The notes beneath the pieces were generated by a model that saw nothing but the letters and a program-made list of their open reading frames with translations, searched no databases and was not told the origin of the DNA. From the NCBI GenBank assembly GCA_951799445.1, contig OX637297.1, forward strand, positions 16,058,001-16,122,000: 64,000 nt of DNA, given 5' to 3'. Each line of letters begins with the position of its first letter. The stretch's first letter is position 1. The position numbers and the translations under genes are program-made. Positions 57,358-64,000 of this stretch are shown here, one piece after another. The stretch comes from Pseudisothecium myosuroides (taxonomy: Eukaryota; Streptophyta; Bryopsida; Hypnales; Lembophyllaceae).

Positions 57358-60183
57358 TCATTGAGAGGGTCTTGAAGCCAAACTCTCTTTGATAATATCA
57401 ACTTGAACCAATGGGATTTTATAGATAGGATCCACTTTGTCCTTCTTCACTCGAGACTTCCATGCCGTGAGTAGACCTCCCGTGTTTTCCCAAACCGGAT
57501 CCTCATCCTCATTCACTCTCCAATGCAATCCTTTGGCGGAGTCCCACCCAGAATAGGATGTCTGGATATCATGATGTCGTGCCGTGGATTTCAAGTACTG
57601 AATGTGTATACAATTGGGATGATTTGGGTTTGTAAAAGGATCGGACAAGGCTAAAGCAATCCACACAGGTTTTGTATCCTCCGGTCGAAGGGCGACGACA
57701 TACCCCTTGTACACATCACGCGCCACTTGAAAAGACGGCAACGGGCGATTGCGGAGTTGCCCCACAAAGACATCATCCTCAGCAAAGTCCTCACGAACGT
57801 CACCATCCTCATCCCCCTCATCCCCCTCTGTTTTTTCGATTCGAGAAGAAGGCCAGAAGCCATCCTTCAAAGCTACAGCCGGTTCGATCGGCTCCTTTAA
57901 AGCTGCATTCACAGCCCGCCAATAGAACACCAAGTGCTCAAAACGTCTTCTGTACTCCCCACTTCCGTCTTCATCGCATAATGCCTCCCAGTATTTGATG
58001 AACCCAGATAACCCCTTATAAATGTCGTCTACACCACGCATTGGAAGGTGTTCAACAGGCAACGGCTCCCCACGAGGCCATAGGCTACGTCCTTCGGAAT
58101 CCTCTTGCCACAGTTTGATCCCTCCACCTTCTTTTGGGAGCCAATCACTATCTGTGCAGTACAGCTTATACTTCATGACAGGGATACCTGTAGAATTCAA
58201 ATAAAACTTGAACTGTTGTGCCTTTGTATGACCAACTAGTGCATCCTCCCCTCCCAAAAGCGAGCCTTCTATGAAGGCCTTGAAATCAGGTACCTCTTCA
58301 ATAAGGTGAGGAATTATAGGAACGGAGTCCACATCCATGAAGGACTTCATGAGGGATGGGATGGTTGGAAAGTTATCTTTTTTCAATTGCATACTCCATC
58401 TCCCGAATAAGGTGTCAATGTCGTCATGCGTGTGACCGACTAACATAAAACTCACATGAACCTCACGAAAAACCTTCTTAGCAACGAGAAGGGACCAAAA
58501 CGCAAACACAAATCTATTCTTATTGTCCCCCGTGGCGTTGTCTATTTGTACGTTCAGAACGGGAGGCAACGGAGTTCCTGGAATTTCCACTTTCGGAGCA
58601 GGTCGAAGCGATGACTTGCACATATCAGCTCCTTGCAGTACCACGTGAAATAAAGGAGCCGAGCCTAACCCAACAAACAATTCCCTTGAGGAATACTTTG
58701 GAGGTAGCTCAAGGTCCCGCAAGAGCTTTGCAAACGACCCCACCGTGTAGTTTGAGTCGTGAAGGAAGATATCAAGTCCATAATGTGCGTAATGCACATC
58801 CCCATGCCCATGGGCAATCATGCTCGTCACGGACATCGGGAGTTTCATAAGTCCGTCCAGTTGCTTGCTTTTGTGCGAGAAGACAAGAGAAGCCGTTTTA
58901 GCATGATCCATTTTGTCATGCATGATCGTCAAACACTCATTAGGGTACGCGCTTGAATTGTAGCGATTGGCGTAGTACTGGTCCCGATGTGCTCGAACTT
59001 TAGCCAAATGTTTATCCAAGACTTGGGTCCACTTCTGTTGAAAGCCAGCAACGGCCGTCCTCTTCAGAGTCTTCAGTCTGTCACATTTTGCGCAACGCGC
59101 AAAGTTATCTCCGGGCTTCTTGGCACTGTATTCAGGAAAGTTCAATTTCCTGATCTTGCTGATATTAGAAACTGAGACTTTTTCTAACCCAAACACAGCG
59201 TTCGCTGCGTTAACCTCGGGAATAGCCTCTTTCCATTTGAAGGTGGCTGGCAAAACCTTGGACACCACTTTCTCCCCTGATGGAAGTGTATGCGTGCGAT
59301 GTGGCATATGGTCCGCCGACTTCTCAAGCACGCACTTCAATGTTGCCGTGGCTTGCAACGTATGTTTCCGAGGCTTGAGCATGCCGAAGTTCCCGTGACG
59401 CTGAGCTTGTTCACATCTGGCAGCGTACCCTTGGAAACGATGGAAGGTACTCTCAGAAACACCCGAAATAAGTCTCCACGCCGCCAAACAAACCTCTATC
59501 CCATCGACAATCACCACTCTCTTCCTATCAGCGTTACGATGGACTTGTCGATGTACATCTAACTTCATGTGGTACCGGAATTCGTAGGTAGACTTTTGGT
59601 ACATACGTTCCCGAAATGCCCGAATCTTCTCCCTTGGAAATGGTTGAATACAGTTTCTCAAGCAACAGGTCTGGCTTGAAACAAAGTTGATCGATGCTTG
59701 GCTCAACAATGTTTGGGACTTCACACAGGTTTGAAGACGAGGAACTCTTACGGTGGATGCATACGACCTCAACCCCGAAGACGATGGCTGCAATAAGCTG
59801 GCTTGCCGACGGTTGAACTCATCACGAAGCTCGTGATCGCGTAGACTTGCCCCATTCAAGAACACTTGCGCAATTGGCCATGCTCTTAGAGAGTACCTCC
59901 AGTCGTCCGGAACGTCTACATGCAAAGACTTTGAGATCTGGATGGCAACCAGAGAATCTCCAAGGGGGCCAGTGGAACCTAGAACAAGGTTAGAGTTTAC
60001 ACTATGACAAATTCCCTCCCCCACTGCCACACCAGCCACATTGTGAAGAGTGACAAGCATAGTGATCCAAAGACGACGGGATACACCTTCACAGTCCGGA
60101 ATATCGACAACCTCCTCGATAACATTTTGAACCTCTTCATCCGAGGAAGAGTAATCCTGTAGTGGTATCCTTGATGCCTCCAT
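57358..60183 (-). CDS. DUF7869-like protein, probably transposase-derived
   Basis: An uninterrupted 941-codon frame from ATG 60183 (MEASRIPLQDYSSSDEE) to TGA at 57358. The frame opens further to ATG 60237, but those 18 codons read like an intron tail (TTTATGTGTAG/GCAATATGG), so the second ATG is preferred. Numbering from 60237, features are: CLRNC near 192; VSESTFHRF near 260; HGNFGMLKPR at 281-290; a CAKC pair at 382-385; HDKMDHAK at 440-447; QIDNATGDNKNRFVFAF at 564-580; and VGHTHDDIDTLFGR at 600-613. The last two blocks are the signature I associate with DUF7869 proteins of plants and animals. The acidic residues at about 441-444, 566 and 605-608 are spaced as a DDE-type nuclease might be; that is inferred. 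The intact frame suggests recent mobility or domestication. Confidence 0.8.
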   Translation of the reverse strand: MEASRIPLQDYSSSDEEVQNVIEEVVDIPDCEGVSRRLWITMLVTLHNVAGVAVGEGICHSVNSNLVLGSTGPLGDSLVAIQISKSLHVDVPDDWRYSLRAWPIAQVFLNGASLRDHELRDEFNRRQASLLQPSSSGLRSYASTVRVPRLQTCVKSQTLLSQASINFVSSQTCCLRNCIQPFPREKIRAFRERMYQKSTYEFRYHMKLDVHRQVHRNADRKRVVIVDGIEVCLAAWRLISGVSESTFHRFQGYAARCEQAQRHGNFGMLKPRKHTLQATATLKCVLEKSADHMPHRTHTLPSGEKVVSKVLPATFKWKEAIPEVNAANAVFGLEKVSVSNISKIRKLNFPEYSAKKPGDNFARCAKCDRLKTLKRTAVAGFQQKWTQVLDKHLAKVRAHRDQYYANRYNSSAYPNECLTIMHDKMDHAKTASLVFSHKSKQLDGLMKLPMSVTSMIAHGHGDVHYAHYGLDIFLHDSNYTVGSFAKLLRDLELPPKYSSRELFVGLGSAPLFHVVLQGADMCKSSLRPAPKVEIPGTPLPPVLNVQIDNATGDNKNRFVFAFWSLLVAKKVFREVHVSFMLVGHTHDDIDTLFGRWSMQLKKDNFPTIPSLMKSFMDVDSVPIIPHLIEEVPDFKAFIEGSLLGGEDALVGHTKAQQFKFYLNSTGIPVMKYKLYCTDSDWLPKEGGGIKLWQEDSEGRSLWPRGEPLPVEHLPMRGVDDIYKGLSGFIKYWEALCDEDGSGEYRRRFEHLVFYWRAVNAALKEPIEPAVALKDGFWPSSRIEKTEGDEGDEDGDVREDFAEDDVFVGQLRNRPLPSFQVARDVYKGYVVALRPEDTKPVWIALALSDPFTNPNHPNCIHIQYLKSTARHHDIQTSYSGWDSAKGLHWRVNEDEDPVWENTGGLLTAWKSRVKKDKVDPIYKIPLVQVDIIKESLASRPSQ

Positions 60184-60286
60184 ATTGCCTACACATAAAG
60201 CAGAAGATATCAGACACAACTTTGAAAGAAATACCATACACTATATATGCGATTACTAGAAAATAAAGATATTTCAGAACATACTG
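60184..60286 (-). promoter_or_regulatory. Probable 5' UTR intron end
   Basis: A pyrimidine-rich stretch and TATGTGTAG precede the preferred ATG by a few bases, so a leader exon probably lies upstream. Confidence 0.4.
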
Positions 60287-61422
60287 TTTAACTCGAGCCG
60301 GGTTGAAGTGAGTGCAATAAATTTGAAATCACATCACATCAAACATACTAATTAGTCAACAAATATTTCAATGTAATCGACATTAATATAGTACGATGAG
60401 ATCAATACGAATACTGCATTAAACAAAGAAATACCACAAGACCATTTTCACTCGAATCGACTTAAATTTCCATGGTTAAACATAGAAACCGGACTCACCA
60501 CTTCAACAAAACAGACGACAAATGAGATGATCCGCTAAGACCACACAACGGTGTCAAAATAATGTCCTACGAACATAAATGCTCCATAAGTCAAAATGGG
60601 GCGACCCACACCATCAGTACTTCAACATCTCAGACCACATGAAGAACAGAGAGTACATGCAAACTATCCATGTCTACCTGTATGCACCACTAAACATATG
60701 TCCCGGAGTTCAAGGCCTTCAAGGTTAAAAAAATGAAATGATTTAATTTAACAATTCAGGAATCGAGAAAAAACAATCTCAAGACTCAATAGAAGATCTG
60801 TTGACTTAAACTTCGTACCATCCCGGAAACTGAATGACAATTACTTGTGAAGTCCATGTTTACCATAATTTTCTCAAAATATAAGTGAAATTACGAACGA
60901 AAGTTTTAACTCGAATCGAGTTAAACAAGTAAATAATATCGTTCCTAAATACCCACTTCAACAACATCAAAGTGGATCAATAATAAAATTAGAATAATTC
61001 AGACTATCTTTAACTCGAATCAAGAAAAACCTTTCAAAGACAATCAAGTACATCAAAAACTCCAGTCATCCCATTGAGGATCAACTCCAGAAGACCGATA
61101 TCAAACAGTTCTGATGAACTCAATTTAAAACTGAGGAGTAAACAATATTATACTCGAACCGAGATAAAGGCAGATAAAGAGGACCAAACTGAACTCCATC
61201 TCCGATCGCATGGCTAGAGCTTAAGTTCAGCTCGCTCCGAGTTAAATAATTACAGGAACATCCATTCTGTTACCAAATACTTGGAACCTTTTAACTCGAA
61301 TCGAGATGACTTCTTTTGTTAGAGATGTCAAGACTCGATAATTAACTCTCTCCGAGTTAAATCATTATTTGAACATCCATTCTGTTACCAGTTACTTGGA
61401 ACATTTTAACTCGAATCAAGGG
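60287..61422. promoter_or_regulatory. Nine copies of the dyad TTAACTCGAATCGAGTTAA
   Basis: Copies near 60287, 60445, 60903, 61009, 61149, 61226, 61288, 61341 and 61403. The 60903 copy is a full palindrome (TTTAACTCGAATCGAGTTAA); others keep one or both halves (TTTAACTCGAATCAAG, AACTCTCTCCGAGTTAAAT). They lie upstream of, or in the leader of, the DUF7869-like gene. Confidence 0.85.
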
Positions 61423-61440
61423 GACTTCTTCTGTTTTCAT
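61256..61440. repeat. Tandem duplication, about 116 bp x 2
   Basis: AACATCCATTCTGTTACCA at about 61257 and 61373, each followed by TACTTGGAAC and a dyad motif. Confidence 0.88.
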
Positions 61441-62592
61441 GCTCTGAATGGCATTTCCCGTAAATTACGGCGGATATATCGGACAAAGTATCTCATGATA
61501 ATATCCATAAGAAATTATACACAATCAGGAATTTCAGTGATTTCGAAGTGCGATAATTTGAAAACCATAACATCGATTACATGATCTCCTCAATGCAAAG
61601 AAATAGATAACACTACAGTACACAGAATAAAACAATATGCGCAATACCAAGACAGAGACAACGTTCCAGTACAATCATGTTAGAGCTTCTGCAAGACACT
61701 CAGAAGTCAGAACATGTAGGGGTTCCAACAATCCATTGTCATTGTGAAGTACAAGCTTCCGAACAGCATACCAACGTCTGCGACAACGACATCCGTGAAA
61801 TCGTGAAGGTTGACACCAAATTCTTGTACTTCAAGAATAAATGATAGTAATGGACTCGACGCCAGTGTACTTTACAGACTAATGAAGGCAGGCGCCAGAA
61901 CTCACCAAGCAATGAACGCAACAATAGAACTCAACTGATAATCAGAGTAACGGAAGGCGACAGCGACAACGGAGAGCAATACAAATGAATCAACAAGCAA
62001 ATGAATGCAGCGAGAAGAGAGAGACAGAAGCCCATTTGCGTTCGAATCGTGGAGGGAAAACACAAGACCTCAGTTTCGGCGGGAGTTTCAAATGGTAGTT
62101 TGTGGCAGCGCCATCACCGGTGATCCATGCAGAAATTCTGGTATTTTTAGTCAACACCATGTGTAAAGTTCTGACATTCTCATTTTTTACTAATTCAAGT
62201 TCTGAAGGATGGCAGGCAGATTAGGAGCGGGAAAAATGGCGGCGCTTCCACCTGTTCTTCACAATCCAAAGGAATCCGACGAAGCGACTATTGTTCTCGC
62301 TTTTACAGATGCCTTCATTTAATCCGAACAACTTTGTAACTACAAATCTGAAATCTTTTGTCAGAGCTTCCAATTTCAGAACCTGTGTCAATCTTTTTTT
62401 GGCCTTCTGACGACAACTTCTTTATTTTTGATAATTAATTCGGTTCAAATGGAAAGAATCATTGCAACTAAAAAATAAATATACAATATAAAACAAAAAG
62501 GGTCAGAAAATCACAGAATATTTTCGGAAACACATGCAGAGTTTACATTGGAAACAGATACAATAACTATACCCTAAATTCTGTACCTTGAG
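61441..62592. other. Probable promoter region and flank of the DUF7869-like gene
   Basis: No ORF. The stretch 61960-62290 is GC-richer (GTTTCGGCGGGAGTTTC, GCAGCGCCATCACCGGTG), as expected of a promoter or leader. Beyond it the DNA is AT-rich. Confidence 0.35.
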
Positions 62593-62640
62593 CCCTAAAC
62601 CCTATACCCTAAACCCTAAACCCTAAACCCTAAACCCCTA
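62593..62640. repeat. Interstitial telomere repeat (CCCTAAA)n
   Basis: About six CCCTAAA units, one altered (CCCTATA). This is the plant-type telomere sequence. Confidence 0.95.
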
Positions 62641-63129
62641 TTGAACTTCAAGCCCCAAAGGTCAGGCAATTTGTGGTCGAAAGTAGGGGGGAAATGAAGA
62701 AGTTCAAAATAATCCAAACTTGTAGAATTCATGATTTAGAAAATTTTATTGGTTATCTACTTATAGTTTTTACTACAAAAAATTTCTTCAAAAAACATGT
62801 AGAAGTGAAATAATGTGGTGGGCATTCAAAATTCATGACGTTATTAAATATGAACCTCATTTCTTAAAATACACTAGAAGAATCCATAAATATTAGCCTA
62901 AAACCTAGTCTTGCAGTTCTGGGTTTGCAACTCACGTACTTTACGTAGGGGTCATAGGTATTAAAACGGCTTATTTCACGGCTTTTGAAAAAATTATATG
63001 AAATTAGAAAGACCAAAAAATAATTGACATTATATATGAAGAATTGAACCACCTATGCGTAGTTCTTAAAATAGGTTTCAAAATAAATTTTTGTCAAAAT
63101 AAGCTTTCAAAATAAGTTTTTAAAAAAAA
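62641..63129. other. AT-rich interval
   Basis: No gene seen. Confidence 0.5.
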
Positions 63130-63590
63130 ATTTAGTAAGTTGAACTTGGAAATACTATAGGCAATACTTTCAAAGCCATGCCTACCTGCATTCAATTCAC
63201 CAAACAATATTTTTTATTCCCGGCGTAATAGAAAATTATGAACCCTGCCTTATATTTTAATGAATCAGAGATTTATATGTTTTTAAATGGGTCCATGTGG
63301 GCATATTAAAAAAAATGTAGTCGTTGAAAATAATGCAGGCATTACTTCAAAATGCATAGCCTCATTCAATAATGCCAACCATTTCTTCTGAATTTGCCAT
63401 GTGACCCCAAAATCATGGACCAGGCCCTGCATTTTAGAAAATCAGTAATTCACGAGTCCTAAAAGAAGTCCACGTGGGCGTGTTAAAAATTAATGTACAA
63501 GTTGAAAATACCTTAGGCATTACTTTCAATTGCATGGTTGCATTTAATTCATCAACCATTTCCTAAAATCTGTTGCCTAGGTGACGATTT
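63130..63590. repeat. Satellite-like repeat, about 180 bp x 2.5
   Basis: The GTTGAAAATA..GGCATTACTTTCAA block recurs at about 63139, 63324 and 63502, with TTCAATTCACCAAC-type and GTCCACGTGGGC-type words between. Confidence 0.8.
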
Positions 63591-63639
63591 AAATGTGGAA
63601 GTTCTAAACGATCTCGAGGCACTTGAAGAATGCATGTGT

Positions 63640-64000
63640 AGAATGATTAAGTTCTTGCCTCTTATACATGAGAGAGGAAAAAAATTAAAAATAACGCATT
63701 CATTTTAGTCTGTTGAAATCTCTATTCCAAATTTCATAGAATTCATTCATTTCTCAAATCGAGGAGGGAAAACATGTGTAAATTGTAAATAATCCCCATG
63801 TGGGGATTCCATGTGGAGATTAAATTCTTGCCTCTTCTACGGGAGAGGGGAAAAAAATTATAAAAAAAATTTCGCTGTGGTTTAGGGAACCACTCAAACC
63901 CAAATGTCATGAAATTTTAGGGCAAATGGATGAGGACAAAGAATGTACAAGTTGTAAATAATACCCACATGGGAAATCCATGAAGGAATTAAATTCATGC
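63640..64000. repeat. Satellite-like repeat, about 175-180 bp, continues past the window
   Basis: ATTAAATTCTTGCCTCTT at about 63640 and 63820, starting again near 63985; units also share AGTTGTAAATAATACCCACA-type sequence. Confidence 0.8.

Noticed and set aside
1..64000. CRISPR arrays or bacterial operons
   Set aside because: Repeats here are contiguous tandem units or dispersed dyads, not short direct repeats with unique equal-length spacers, and all genes show introns or element context.

Overview
This window looks like nuclear DNA from a plant, most likely a non-seed land plant (moss, fern or lycophyte). That placement is inferred; no marker gene fixes the species. The evidence is a SUVR-type (plant Su(var)3-9-related) SET domain, plant-type CCCTAAA interstitial telomere repeats, short GT-AG introns, AT-rich low-gene-density sequence, and plant DNA transposon classes (hAT-like, CACTA-like, MULE-like). 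No bacterial operon, rRNA gene, CRISPR array or intact viral genome is visible.

Layout: (1) 1-815 is one arm of a long inverted repeat whose partner lies at 31846-32716; both arms end inward at the same 30-bp motif. (2) 988-6453 is a minus-strand gene block: a SUVR-like histone methyltransferase C-terminus (988-2094), low-complexity charged exons (2344-3554), a GTAC-rich spacer with tandem repeats (3555-4400) and a spliced coiled-coil/RING-like gene (4402-6453) with one in-frame TAG. (3) 7-14 kb holds telomere-like repeats, a diverged satellite split by a 3.2-kb insertion, and a 178-bp tandem repeat. (4) 14449-24915 is a 10.5-kb hAT-like element bounded by an 8-bp direct repeat; it contains gene remnants and a tandem array of 139-bp palindromes. 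(5) 25.8-28.8 kb has a broken plus-strand gene of unknown function with eight copies of a dyad motif between exons. (6) 28.8-33.4 kb has a minus-strand MULE-like transposase remnant, cut by a CACTA-like MITE and ended by the 30-bp motif. (7) 33.4-39 kb is repeat-rich and non-coding. (8) 39.9-41.85 kb carries a long ORF of an unrecognised gag-like/coiled-coil family, with a second degenerate copy at 55.4-56.6 kb. (9) 43-55 kb is AT-rich, with minisatellites and three non-autonomous TIR elements. (10) 57358-60183 (minus) is the best preserved gene, a 941-residue DUF7869-like, probably transposase-derived protein, with nine copies of a dyad motif upstream. (11) 62.6 kb to the end holds telomere repeats and satellite-type tandem repeats.

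The genes do not form a pathway. The window reads as a heterochromatin-like mosaic in which mobile-element genes and captured or decaying host genes sit among nested insertions. The best candidates for something undescribed are three clusters of palindromic motifs (27.4-28.1, 60.3-61.4 and 19.0-19.5 kb), the gag-like family, the DUF7869-like gene and the 31-kb inverted-repeat-bounded block.
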